Of a stretch of DNA of 64,000 bases, positions 24,324 through 32,770 are shown piece by piece. Under the pieces are notes generated by a model. It did no database searches, had not been told where the DNA came from, and saw only the letters and a list, made by a program, of their open reading frames with translations. Origin of the DNA: Bacillus_P idriensis_A (GTDB lineage: Bacteria; Bacillota; Bacilli; Bacillales; Bacillaceae); assembly GCF_050483325.1 (NCBI RefSeq), contig NZ_JBCMYF010000011.1, positions 124,001-188,000 of the forward strand, written 5' to 3'. A program made the translations under genes and the position numbers. Within the stretch, counting starts at the first letter, position 1; every line of letters starts with the position of its first letter.

Positions 24324-25242
24324 ATGAGAGAACCAGATTTAATCAAGTATTTTGACAGATTTACTCATATAGAAGTAATAGATAAAGGTTTCTCAAGCGA
24401 CTTAAAGTTCTTAGCTGTCTGTAAAAGCGGAAAAAAATATGTCCTCCGTACGGCTGAACTGGAAAAGTACGAAGCGAAATTAAAAGAATTTGAGATTTTA
24501 AAAGAGATTGAGAAGCGAAAAATCAAATCCTCCATACCCGCCTGAATTCGGGAAAATAGAGCCCCTGAATAGCTGCTATATGCTTGTAGAATACATTGAT
24601 GGAGAAGACGCTTTAGAGGAGCTTCCAAAGATTTCTATTCAAGAACAATATCAAATTGGCTATGAGGCCGGCCTTGACCTCTCTAAACTGCATACAATTA
24701 AAGCGCCATCATCGCCTCTTTCCTGGGATGACGCGGCCTCTGCAAAGCATGAACGCTATCTGAAAGCATACAGAGAAAGCGGAATTTATTTAGAATATGG
24801 CGAGAAAACAAACAGGTTCATCCATGAAAACCTAGTCTTCATGAAGGATCGGCCCCGCGTTCTTTTGCATGATGATTTCCATCCAGCCAATCTCATCGTC
24901 CGAAATGGGGAGTACGCAGGCTGCATCGATTTCAATCGCTATGACTATGGTGATCCTTATCATGATTTCTATAAAGTAGCTCTTTTCAGCAGAGAAGTGA
25001 GCATTCCCTTTTCAGTTGGCCAGATAAACGGCTATTTTCAAGATGAAGTTCCGGCTGAATTCTGGAGGCTTTATGCTCTTTATGCAGCCATGAGCATTTT
25101 CTCGGCAGTCGTCTGGACGCACAGAGAGACTCCGCATTTAATGGATGGCATGCTGAAGCGTATGAGCTTGATTGCTGATGATCACTCTGCGTTTGATCAG
25201 ATTGAACCGAAGTGGTTCAATTCTTTTGGCAGCATTTTGTGA
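24324..25242 (+). pseudogene. APH-family phosphotransferase with a frameshift
   Basis: The first frame (24324-24545) gives an N-terminal kinase lobe of 73 residues ending KSSIPA-stop; a frame one base over carries the rest to 25242 (PEFGKIEPLNSCYMLVEYID ... VLLHDDFHPANLIVRNGEYAGCIDFNRYDYGDPYHDF). If one C is removed from CCC at 24538-24540, the translation joins smoothly as KSSIPPEFGKIEPL, so a single-base insertion is the simplest cause. The catalytic loop HDDFHPANLIV and metal motif CIDFNRYDYGDP are intact. Either a recent pseudogene or a sequencing error. The intact protein would have about 305 residues. Confidence 0.8.
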
Positions 25243-25279
25243 TACCATATAATATCGAATGAAAGTGAGGAATGTGACT

Positions 25280-27457
25280 ATGGGAAAAATTGTCGTTCTT
25301 GCAGAAAAACCCTCTGTAGGGAGGGACCTTGCAAGAGTTTTACGATGCGGAAAAAAAGGCAATGGATATTTTGAAGGCAGTACGCACATTGTTACCTGGG
25401 CGCTTGGGCATCTTGTGACACATGCAGATCCTGAGGCTTACAGTGATTCTTATAAAACGTGGAAAATGGAAGACCTGCCGATGCTTCCCCAGGAATTGAA
25501 GCTTGTCGTGATTAAAAAAACAAGCAAACAATTTCAGGCAGTAAAAGCATTATTAAACCGGAAAGACGTGACGGAAATCGTCATTGCTACAGATGCAGGA
25601 CGGGAAGGCGAGCTTGTTGCAAGGTGGATTATTGAAAAAGCTCATGTCCATAAACCGATCAAACGTCTTTGGATTTCATCCGTGACGGATAAAGCCATTA
25701 AAGAGGGTTTCAAAAAACTGAAAAACGGCCGGGAATATGAAGATTTATACCATTCTGCAGCAGCTCGGGCAGAGGCTGACTGGATTGTCGGCATGAATGC
25801 CACCCGGGCTTTAACGACGAAATACAATGCGCAGCTTTCATCAGGGAGAGTTCAAACACCTGCGCTTGCTATTATTGCCAAGCGTGAAAATGAAATTAAG
25901 GCATTTCAGCCAAAGGCGTATTACGGTTTAAAAGCAAATACAAATACAGGTCTGCATTTAATTTGGCAGGATGCAAAAACGAAGGATATCAAGACATTTG
26001 ATAAAGTGAAAATCGATTCATTGGCTGAAGGTCTTGCGAATAAAGACGCTGTGATTATTTCAGCAGACAAAGCATACAAAAAGACATTTTCACCAGGTCT
26101 GTACGATTTAACAGAGCTTCAGCGCGATGCCAATAAGCGATTTGGCTATTCCGCAAAAGAGACCCTTTCTATTATGCAAAAGCTGTATGAACAGCATAAA
26201 GTGCTGACATATCCGAGAACAGACTCGCGGTACCTCAGCTCAGACATTGTGGAAACGCTCAGTGAAAGAGTAAAAGCCTGCGGTGTAAAGCCGTATGCAA
26301 AAGCAGCGATGAAAATTCTTCAAAAGCCGATCAAAGGGAATCCCTCTTTCGTAGATGACAGCAAAGTATCTGATCACCATGCAATCATCCCGACAGAGGA
26401 AACCGTGATTGCGTCTGCGTTCAGTGATAAAGAAAGAAAAATATATGATTTGGTTGTGAAACGGTTCCTTGCTGTTTTATCTCCTCCATTTGAGTATGAA
26501 CAAACGACTCTTACATGCAAAATTGGGCAGGAAACGTTTCTTGCTAAAGGAAAAGTGGTTATTTCCCAAGGCTTTAAGGAAGTTTACGAGTTTGAGGCGG
26601 AGGATGAAAAGGAAGGCCTCGCTGAACAAAAGCTGCCTGTATTGAATAAGGGAGACGTTCTTCAAGTTCAGACTCTTATCGAGACACAAGGAGAAACAAA
26701 ACCGCCTGCTCGCTTTAACGAAGCAACTCTTCTGTCTGCTATGGAAAACCCGGCTAAATATATGTCCGGAAATGATGATTTAAAAAAGGTCATTGGTGAA
26801 ACGGGCGGGCTTGGAACTGTAGCAACCCGTGCCGATATTATCGAGAAATTATTTAACAGCTTCCTAGTTGAAAAGAAAGGCAAAGAGCTGTTTGTAACAT
26901 CAAAAGGAAAGCAGCTGCTGGATCTAGTGCCGCAGGATTTAAAATCCCCTGCACTTACAGCGGAATGGGAGCAGAAACTCACCCTGATTGCAAAAGGAAA
27001 GCTTTCAAAACAGGCTTTTATTCAGGAGATGAAGGGCTATGCGAAAGCTGTCGTCCAAGAAGTGAAAAACAGTGATAAGAAATTCAAACATGACAACATA
27101 ACAGGACGCAAATGCCCGGAGTGCGGAAAGCTTCTGCTTGAAGTAAACGGCAAAAAAGGCAAAATGTTTGTCTGTCAGGACAGAGAATGCGGATATCGCA
27201 AAGGAGTGTCCCGGACAACAAATGCAAGATGTCCCGTCTGTCACAAAAAGCTTGAACTCAGAGGAGAGGGTGAAGGACAAATCTTTGTCTGCGGATGCGG
27301 CCACAGAGAAAAGCTCTCTGCGTTTACAGAAAGAAAGAAAAAATCCCAAAACAGCAAAGTATCCAAAAAAGAAGTGGCAAATTATATGAAAAAGCAAAAT
27401 GATGAGCTCTCTAATCCTGCTTTAGCAGATGCTTTGTCAAAATTGAAGTTTGACTAA
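25280..27457 (+). CDS. topB: DNA topoisomerase III
   Basis: Type IA topoisomerase that relaxes negative supercoils and resolves recombination intermediates. The 725 residues follow B. subtilis TopB closely: TOPRIM domain (KIVVLAEKPSVGRDLARVL at the N-terminus, DAGREGELVARWII), the catalytic Tyr in LTYPRTDSRYLSSDI, and a C-terminal part with zinc-finger-like Cys clusters (CPECGKLLLEVNGKKGKMFVCQDREC and CPVCHKKLELRGEGEGQIFVC). ATG 25280 is chosen over 25259: GTGAGGAATG lies 10 bases upstream and the family begins at MGKIVV. Terminator at 27458. Confidence 0.93.
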   Translation: MGKIVVLAEKPSVGRDLARVLRCGKKGNGYFEGSTHIVTWALGHLVTHADPEAYSDSYKTWKMEDLPMLPQELKLVVIKKTSKQFQAVKALLNRKDVTEIVIATDAGREGELVARWIIEKAHVHKPIKRLWISSVTDKAIKEGFKKLKNGREYEDLYHSAAARAEADWIVGMNATRALTTKYNAQLSSGRVQTPALAIIAKRENEIKAFQPKAYYGLKANTNTGLHLIWQDAKTKDIKTFDKVKIDSLAEGLANKDAVIISADKAYKKTFSPGLYDLTELQRDANKRFGYSAKETLSIMQKLYEQHKVLTYPRTDSRYLSSDIVETLSERVKACGVKPYAKAAMKILQKPIKGNPSFVDDSKVSDHHAIIPTEETVIASAFSDKERKIYDLVVKRFLAVLSPPFEYEQTTLTCKIGQETFLAKGKVVISQGFKEVYEFEAEDEKEGLAEQKLPVLNKGDVLQVQTLIETQGETKPPARFNEATLLSAMENPAKYMSGNDDLKKVIGETGGLGTVATRADIIEKLFNSFLVEKKGKELFVTSKGKQLLDLVPQDLKSPALTAEWEQKLTLIAKGKLSKQAFIQEMKGYAKAVVQEVKNSDKKFKHDNITGRKCPECGKLLLEVNGKKGKMFVCQDRECGYRKGVSRTTNARCPVCHKKLELRGEGEGQIFVCGCGHREKLSAFTERKKKSQNSKVSKKEVANYMKKQNDELSNPALADALSKLKFD

Positions 27458-27500
27458 AAACAGCTTCCCTGGTTTTTAAACCAGGGAAGCTGTTTATTTC
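27458..27500 (+). terminator. Terminator of topB
   Basis: AAACAGCTTCCCTGG (27458-27472) and CCAGGGAAGCTGTTT (27481-27495) are perfect complements with an 8-base loop. Confidence 0.9.
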
Positions 27501-27885
27501 AAATCATTTACAGTTACCAGTTATCTATACTGAGAGTTTGGAAGACTTATGCCCGTTTGATTCCTGAGAATACAGGGTAAAGAAAGGTTTGACAAACCAT
27601 TGTATAACTTATCCTTAAAAAGAAAAATTTGCATTAAAGCACTTTCAATTCCAATAAAAGAAAGGAATTACATAAATATGACTAAAGTATGATAAAAATG
27701 TGACATTTGTTTGAACGACTGATGAAATTCTCGTGACATTTCAGAATTGGCATCACATCAGGAAGCTAGCTCTGCTAGCATATAGAGGAAAAGAAAACGA
27801 AAACATCGTTTTTTTGAAATAATTTAAAGGGTTGCTTTTTTTGGCATCCAGATTATAGTGAATCAGTAATTAATTAGGAAGGAAG
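27501..27885 (+). promoter_or_regulatory. Leader region of the qox operon
   Basis: 385 bp without a gene. Seen: TTGACA at about 27590 with TATCCT 15 bases on, a suboptimal promoter; GTGACATTT repeated twice (near 27700 and 27733); the pair GCTAGCTCTGCTAGC near 27768; and AT-rich sequence up to the AGGAAGGAAGG site. A long leader fits an operon under several controls, but no specific regulator site can be claimed. Confidence 0.35.
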
Positions 27886-27894
27886 GTGAACCTG

Positions 27895-28953
27895 GTGTTC
27901 AAGCTGTTTAAACCATTTTTAGCGTTAGGTCTATTACTCTCTGTTTTTTTACTCGGCGGATGCAGTGAACTCGTCATCCTAGATCCGAAAGGCCCAGTTG
28001 CAGCTGCACAAAGTGACCTTATTCTCTTGTCGATAGGATTTATGCTATTCATTCTTGCTGTTGTTTTTGTCCTATTTACTCTCATTGTAGTGAAGTATCG
28101 CGAACGCAAAGACAATATGGAATATGAGCCGCCTGAAATGGAAGGAAGCAAATTCCTTGAAATCGTATGGACGGTTATTCCAATCATTATCGTTATTGCA
28201 CTATCAATACCAACAGTGCAAACCATCTATGCACTCGAAGAACCGCCTGAGTCATCAAAAGACAAGGCACCTTTAGTCATACATGCAACATCTGTTGACT
28301 GGAAATGGATTTTCTCTTATGAAGAAGAGGGGATTGAAACAGTTAACTACTTAAACATTCCTGAAGACCGTGCAGTTGAATTTAAACTATCATCAGCTGA
28401 TACGATGACAGCATTCTGGATCCCTCAACTAGGCGGACAGAAATATGCGATGTCAGGAATGCAGACTAAGCTATACCTGCAGGCAGATGAGCCTGGAACA
28501 TATGCAGGACGCAATGCAAACTTTACAGGTAAAGGTTTTGAAAGACATACATTCAATGTAGAAGCTATGCCTGAAGATAAGTTCGAAGACTGGGTAGAGG
28601 AAACGAAAGCATCTTCTCCTGAATTAACACAGGATCAATACGATCAATTAATGCTTCCTGGTACAACTGGGAAAATGACTTTCTCTAATACTCATCTTGC
28701 CTGGGTCGACCACTCAAAAGATTCAGAGTATGCAGTAAGAGTCCGTGAGCAATCCGGCTATGAACTGCACAAGCATGATGAAGTAGATCATTTAGAGAAA
28801 TTAGATCCAAATAAAGAAATGAACATCGATCATTCTAAAAAATCAGAAGGTCATTCAGAACATGGAGAAGACCACTCCAAAGATGAAACAGATCATTCAG
28901 AACACGAATCAGAAGAACAGACTGAAGATCATTCAGCACACGATTCTCACTGA
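27895..28953 (+). CDS. qoxA: Quinol oxidase (cytochrome aa3) subunit II
   Basis: Lipoprotein subunit II of the aa3-type menaquinol oxidase. Signal peptide with lipobox LLGGC (acylated Cys), two membrane helices (DLILLSIGFMLFILAVVFVLFTLIVV and FLEIVWTVIPIIIVIALSIP), then a cupredoxin-like domain lacking the CuA cysteines (WIPQLGGQKYAMSGM, no CxxxC), which separates quinol from cytochrome c oxidases. Closely similar to B. subtilis QoxA. The last 60 residues form an unusual His/Asp/Glu-rich tail (HKHDEVDHLEKL to EDHSAHDSH). GTG 27895 is chosen because GGAAGGTGA at 27881-27889 lines up 5 bases ahead; GTG 27886 would overlap it. Confidence 0.92.
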   Translation: MFKLFKPFLALGLLLSVFLLGGCSELVILDPKGPVAAAQSDLILLSIGFMLFILAVVFVLFTLIVVKYRERKDNMEYEPPEMEGSKFLEIVWTVIPIIIVIALSIPTVQTIYALEEPPESSKDKAPLVIHATSVDWKWIFSYEEEGIETVNYLNIPEDRAVEFKLSSADTMTAFWIPQLGGQKYAMSGMQTKLYLQADEPGTYAGRNANFTGKGFERHTFNVEAMPEDKFEDWVEETKASSPELTQDQYDQLMLPGTTGKMTFSNTHLAWVDHSKDSEYAVRVREQSGYELHKHDEVDHLEKLDPNKEMNIDHSKKSEGHSEHGEDHSKDETDHSEHESEEQTEDHSAHDSH

Positions 28954-28973
28954 GAAGGGAGGAAACACCAACT

Positions 28974-30920
28974 ATGAAATGGGATGAATTTATTGTAACC
29001 GGCGACCCGTTGATTTTAGGAGCGCAGATCTCTATTTTATTAACGTCGATTGCCGTTGTATTCGTACTTACTTATTTTAAAAAGTGGAAATGGCTCTGGA
29101 CAGAATGGATCACAACTGTCGACCATAAGAAGCTTGGGATTATGTACATCATCGCTGCCATTCTGATGCTGTTCCGCGGAGGGGTAGACGCGCTGCTTAT
29201 GCGTGTTCAGCTGACTCTTCCGGATTCAGAGTTTTTAAACTCACAGCATTATAATGAAATTTTCACAACACACGGAACGATCATGATTATCTTTATGGCG
29301 ATGCCGTTCCTGATTGGATTAATGAACGTTGTTGTTCCTCTCCAAATTGGAGCACGCGACGTGGCATATCCATATCTTAACTCATTAAGTTTTTGGACAT
29401 TCTTTGTTGGTGCCATGCTGTTTAACATTTCTTTCGTTATTGGCGGATCACCTGATGCGGGCTGGACGAGCTATACCCCTCTCGCAGGCAACGAGGCAAG
29501 TCCTGGACCTGGACAGAACTATTACCTCCTTGGCCTTCAGGTTGCCGGGATCGGAACGCTGTTAACAGGTATTAACTTCATGGTCACGATCTTAAAAATG
29601 CGTGCACCGGGTATGACGCTTATGCGCATGCCGATGTTTACTTGGACATCTTTAATCACTTGTTTGATTATTGTGTTCGCTTTCCCGGTATTAACGGTTG
29701 CACTTGCGCTGATGTCGTTTGACAGGCTGTTCGGAACAGCTTTCTTCACCCTTGAAAATGGCGGTATGCCGATGCTTTGGGCCAACCTGTTCTGGATTTG
29801 GGGACATCCTGAGGTTTATATCGTTATCCTGCCTGCGTTTGGGATTTTCTCAGAAATCATCTCAACGTTTGCACGAAAAACATTATTTGGGTACAAAGCG
29901 ATGGTTATCTCTATCGTGGCTATCTCTGGCTTGAGCTTTGTCGTTTGGGTCCATCACTTCTTTACAATGGGTTCAGGAGCGCTTGTTAACTCCTTCTTCT
30001 CGATTACGACAATGGCGATTGCCATCCCGACAGGTGTTAAAATATTCAACTGGCTCTTCACGCTTTATAAAGGAAGAATCAGATTTACTGTGCCGATGCT
30101 TTGGTCACTTGCGTTTATTCCAAACTTCGTTATCGGCGGGGTTACAGGAGTTATGCTTGCGATGGCTGCAGCAGATTACCAGTATCACAATACGTACTTC
30201 CTGATTGCTCACTTCCACTACGTATTGATTGCAGGTACCGTGTTTGCTTGTTTCGCAGGGCTGATTTTCTGGTATCCGAAAATGTTTGGCCACAAATTAA
30301 ACGAAAAAATTGGGAAAGTCAGCTTCTGGCTGTTCACAATTGGTTTCAATATCTGTTTCTTCCCAATGTACTTCCTGGGTTTAGCTGGTATGCCTCGCCG
30401 TATTTCAACATATGGTGCAGCAGACGGCTGGACTGGACTGAATGTTGTTGCATCTATCGGTGCAGCTGGAATGGCTTTAGGATTCGTAGTTCTTGTTTAT
30501 AACATCTACTACAGCTTCCGCTACTCACCACGTGAGCAAACAGGAGATGCGTGGGATGGACGTACGCTTGAATGGGCTACAACGACTATGATTCCGCCTC
30601 ACTATAACTTTGCGGTTACACCTGAGGTGAAAGGTCTTGATGCATTCTGGCAAATGAAAATGGAAGAAAAAGAAACAGGCAAGAAAAAAGAAGTGGTATA
30701 CAAACCGATCCACATGCCTAACTACTCAGGCAGACCATTTATCATGTCTGTGTTCTTCGGCATCAGCGGTTTCGCACTTGTTTTCCACTGGTGGATTCCG
30801 GCTATTGTCGGGTTAATTGGAATTTTTGCATGCATGATTCTCCGCTCTTTTGAAGAAGATCATGGCTACTATGTAAGTGTTGACGAAATAAAAGAAACAG
30901 AACAAAAAATATCTGTGTAA
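28974..30920 (+). CDS. qoxB: Quinol oxidase subunit I
   Basis: Catalytic haem-copper subunit of 648 residues with at least twelve membrane helices. Haem a and a3/CuB ligands are recognisable: THGTIMI (His of the low-spin haem), WGHPEVYI (CuB His and cross-linked Tyr), WVHHFF (two CuB His), and HFHYVLIAG (haem a3 and haem a His). Residues DxxP/K-channel positions (TWT, PTGVKIFNW) are present, so it should pump protons. Preceded by qoxA (21 bp) and followed by qoxC (14 bp). Confidence 0.95.
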   Translation: MKWDEFIVTGDPLILGAQISILLTSIAVVFVLTYFKKWKWLWTEWITTVDHKKLGIMYIIAAILMLFRGGVDALLMRVQLTLPDSEFLNSQHYNEIFTTHGTIMIIFMAMPFLIGLMNVVVPLQIGARDVAYPYLNSLSFWTFFVGAMLFNISFVIGGSPDAGWTSYTPLAGNEASPGPGQNYYLLGLQVAGIGTLLTGINFMVTILKMRAPGMTLMRMPMFTWTSLITCLIIVFAFPVLTVALALMSFDRLFGTAFFTLENGGMPMLWANLFWIWGHPEVYIVILPAFGIFSEIISTFARKTLFGYKAMVISIVAISGLSFVVWVHHFFTMGSGALVNSFFSITTMAIAIPTGVKIFNWLFTLYKGRIRFTVPMLWSLAFIPNFVIGGVTGVMLAMAAADYQYHNTYFLIAHFHYVLIAGTVFACFAGLIFWYPKMFGHKLNEKIGKVSFWLFTIGFNICFFPMYFLGLAGMPRRISTYGAADGWTGLNVVASIGAAGMALGFVVLVYNIYYSFRYSPREQTGDAWDGRTLEWATTTMIPPHYNFAVTPEVKGLDAFWQMKMEEKETGKKKEVVYKPIHMPNYSGRPFIMSVFFGISGFALVFHWWIPAIVGLIGIFACMILRSFEEDHGYYVSVDEIKETEQKISV

Positions 30921-30934
30921 AGGAGGCGTGAATT

Positions 30935-31576
30935 ATGGAACATGCACATCATCATGAAGAACATGATCCAAATGTGCCTCTTGAATATCAATCGGAAATT
31001 GGCCGCTTGAATATTCTTGGCTTCTGGATCTTCTTAGGTGCTGAAATTGCGCTGTTTGCAACGCTCTTTGCCACCTACTTTGTATTAGCACCGATGACAG
31101 CGGACGGACCTCTGCCAACTGATCTTTTCAAGATTGAAGGCGTACTGATCATGACGTTCCTGCTGTTAACAAGCAGTTTCACATGTGGACTTGCTATTCA
31201 CGAATTGCGTCGTCATAATCAAAAAGGCGTTATGTTATGGACGATAATCACATTGGCATTAGGTTTAGGTTTTGTTGGCTATGAAATCTATGAGTTCGTA
31301 GAATACGTTCACCATGGTGCAACATTGCAGTCTAGTGCAATGTGGTCTGCATTCTTCGTTTTGGCAGGAACCCATGGACTTCACGTCACCATCGGGATAT
31401 TCTGGATTAGCTTTATCTTAATGCAAGTAAAGAAACGCGGTTTAACACCGCAAACATCTGCGAAGCTGTTTATCTCAAGTCTTTACTGGCATTTCCTAGA
31501 CGTTGTCTGGATCTTCATCTTTACAGGAGTGTATTTGCTTCTTATGATGGGAGGATTAAGTCCGCATGGCCACTAA
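30935..31576 (+). CDS. qoxC: Quinol oxidase subunit III
   Basis: Membrane subunit of 213 residues with five or more helices (LGFWIFLGAEIALFATLFATYF, VLIMTFLLLTSSFTCGLAIHEL, IITLALGLGFVGYEIYEFV, FFVLAGTHGLHVTIGIFWISFI, FLDVVWIFIFTGVYLLLMMG). The WHFLDVVWIFIF motif is the family signature. It has a His-rich N-terminus (MEHAHHHEEHDPN). RBS AAAGGAGGCG. Its last codons overlap qoxD by 11 bp. Confidence 0.94.
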   Translation: MEHAHHHEEHDPNVPLEYQSEIGRLNILGFWIFLGAEIALFATLFATYFVLAPMTADGPLPTDLFKIEGVLIMTFLLLTSSFTCGLAIHELRRHNQKGVMLWTIITLALGLGFVGYEIYEFVEYVHHGATLQSSAMWSAFFVLAGTHGLHVTIGIFWISFILMQVKKRGLTPQTSAKLFISSLYWHFLDVVWIFIFTGVYLLLMMGGLSPHGH

Positions 31577-31877
31577 TCAGCAAAAAACAGCAGAGAGTCA
31601 CAATCATTTTCCTTGGAGTCACGTAATCGGCTTCATCTCATCGATTGTTCTGACGCTCGTAGCTTTATGGCTTGGATTATACACTGATTTTGCATTATCT
31701 GTAAAAATCGCTGTAGTTTTCACCCTTGCATTCCTTCAGGCTGGCATTCAGCTATTCATGTTCATGCATATGACGGAATCAGAGAGCGGAAACGTTCAAG
31801 TAGTCAATACAGTATTCGCGATCTTTGTTGCGGTTGTAACAGTTCTAGGGTCTGTATGGGTTATGAATGACCATTAG
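31566..31877 (+). CDS. qoxD: Quinol oxidase subunit IV
   Basis: Subunit IV (103 residues), three membrane helices (VIGFISSIVLTLVALWLGLYT, IAVVFTLAFLQAGIQLFMFMHM, VNTVFAIFVAVVTVLGSVWVM). The QLFMFMHMTE motif is typical. The start ATG 31566 lies inside the qoxC end, a translational coupling arrangement. The operon is closed by the hairpin at 31891. Confidence 0.93.
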   Translation: MATNQQKTAESHNHFPWSHVIGFISSIVLTLVALWLGLYTDFALSVKIAVVFTLAFLQAGIQLFMFMHMTESESGNVQVVNTVFAIFVAVVTVLGSVWVMNDH

Positions 31878-31884
31878 AATTCAA

Positions 31885-31928
31885 TTAAAAAACGCCCTTG
31901 GCCGGAAAAAGCCAGGGGCGTTTTTTTG
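31885..31928. terminator. Bidirectional terminator of qox and ywcE
   Basis: AACGCCCTTGGC (31891-31902), loop, GCCAGGGGCGTT (31911-31922), seven T; A run on the other side. Confidence 0.9.
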
Positions 31929-31929
31929 C

Positions 31930-32214
31930 TTATTTAATTATATCAAGGTTGCTTTTAGGTTCTGCTTTACGTTTTAATATCGGCTTTGCATAAATCAGGT
32001 AGGCTGCAACGTGAGCAAAGATTAGATTAATGAAGAAGAGAGATCCTCCAATCACATGAACGGCCATACTCAAATCCATTGTTGCATACATGCCGAAGTA
32101 GCCCCACAGCAATAAGATAAACGGTATGTGAAGGAGTGCCAGATTCTTGCGCTGATCCCACAAGAACAGAGGTGTGGCACTTACAATAAGTAAATATACG
32201 AAAAATACATCCAT
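31930..32214 (-). CDS. ywcE: YwcE, holin-like spore membrane protein
   Basis: Ninety-four residues, three hydrophobic helices (VFFVYLLIVSATPLFLW, LLHIPFILLLWGYFGMY, VHVIGGSLFFINLIFAHVAAYLIY) and a basic tail (KPILKRKAEPKSNLDIIK). The opening MDVFFVYLLIVSATPLFLW is very close to B. subtilis YwcE, which is needed for normal spore coat formation and germination and has holin-like activity. As in B. subtilis it lies right behind qoxD. ATG 32214 is chosen because AAAGGGAG lies 10 bases before it; the TTG 9 bases upstream is too close to that site. Confidence 0.85.
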   Translation of the reverse strand: MDVFFVYLLIVSATPLFLWDQRKNLALLHIPFILLLWGYFGMYATMDLSMAVHVIGGSLFFINLIFAHVAAYLIYAKPILKRKAEPKSNLDIIK

Positions 32215-32223
32215 TTTTAACAA

Positions 32224-32724
32224 CTCCCTTTTATATAGTCCGTGTCAACGCTTACATTATTTTAATTGTGACAAACTCAGAAACACTTTGTGAACGTTTT
32301 GTTACAATTAGTATATCATATCAGGTTTTAAATTCCAGTACTTCTAACTATTTCTTGTAAATAATTTTTGAAAATACTGAAAATAACAGCAGTCTTTTCT
32401 CGCTATGCCATATTCTATGCCTGTTCACCGTGGTTTATATTTGTTTCGGAATCCATTATTTAGACTGTTTTTACATAGATAGTTGATTTCGGTTAAAAAT
32501 CATTACTTTCCTCGGTCCGGGTGGGAGCCTCGTTGGCATGCCGAGGGTTCTCCCATTTTGCTTCATTTCCCGCAGGAGTCATGTTTTCCGCTGCAATCCA
32601 CTTACTATTTGTAACATTGGACAATCCCATATTGGAAAAGATAATCAACATGGAGGCGCAGTTAATTATTTATGAAAGTAATACTTAAACAGATAATCAG
32701 CTCCGGGAAAATAAGGGGTAGGAC
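32224..32724. other. Intergenic stretch without a clear gene
   Basis: About 500 bp. It holds the likely ywcE promoter area, a loose inverted pair ATTGTGACAAA/TTTTGTTACAAT (32265-32312), an AT-rich middle, and at 32515-32605 a degenerate repeat (see separate entry). A short frame from ATG 32671 runs through the YjiH terminator and is not believed. Confidence 0.4.
32515..32605 (-). repeat. Degenerate CTCCTGCGGGAA-type dispersed element
   Basis: On the minus strand the stretch has GCAGCGGAAAACATGACTCC, TGCGGGAAATGAAG and a pyrimidine/purine-rich end with GAGGCTCCCACCCGG. It resembles the common Bacillaceae intergenic element with the core GACTCCTGCGGGAA...GAGGCTCACC. Recognised from memory; only one copy is seen here. 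Confidence 0.45.
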
Positions 32725-32763
32725 TAAAAAAAGCATGGACCTAAAAAGGTCCATGCTTTTTTT
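32725..32763. terminator. Terminator of the YjiH gene
   Basis: AAGCATGGACC (32731-32741), loop TAAAAA, GGTCCATGCTT (32748-32758), T/A runs on both sides. Confidence 0.88.
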
Positions 32764-32770
32764 GCAGGTA

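Noticed and set aside
27501..27885. Riboswitch or T-box in the qox leader
   Set aside because: No conserved T-box TGGnACC, no terminator and no recognisable aptamer.
27895..31877. Cytochrome c oxidase (ctaCDEF)
   Set aside because: Subunit II lacks the CuA Cys motif and a haem c domain, and sequences follow QoxA-D.
32265..32312. Rex or ResD binding site near ywcE
   Set aside because: The inverted pair is imperfect and its spacing does not fit either consensus.
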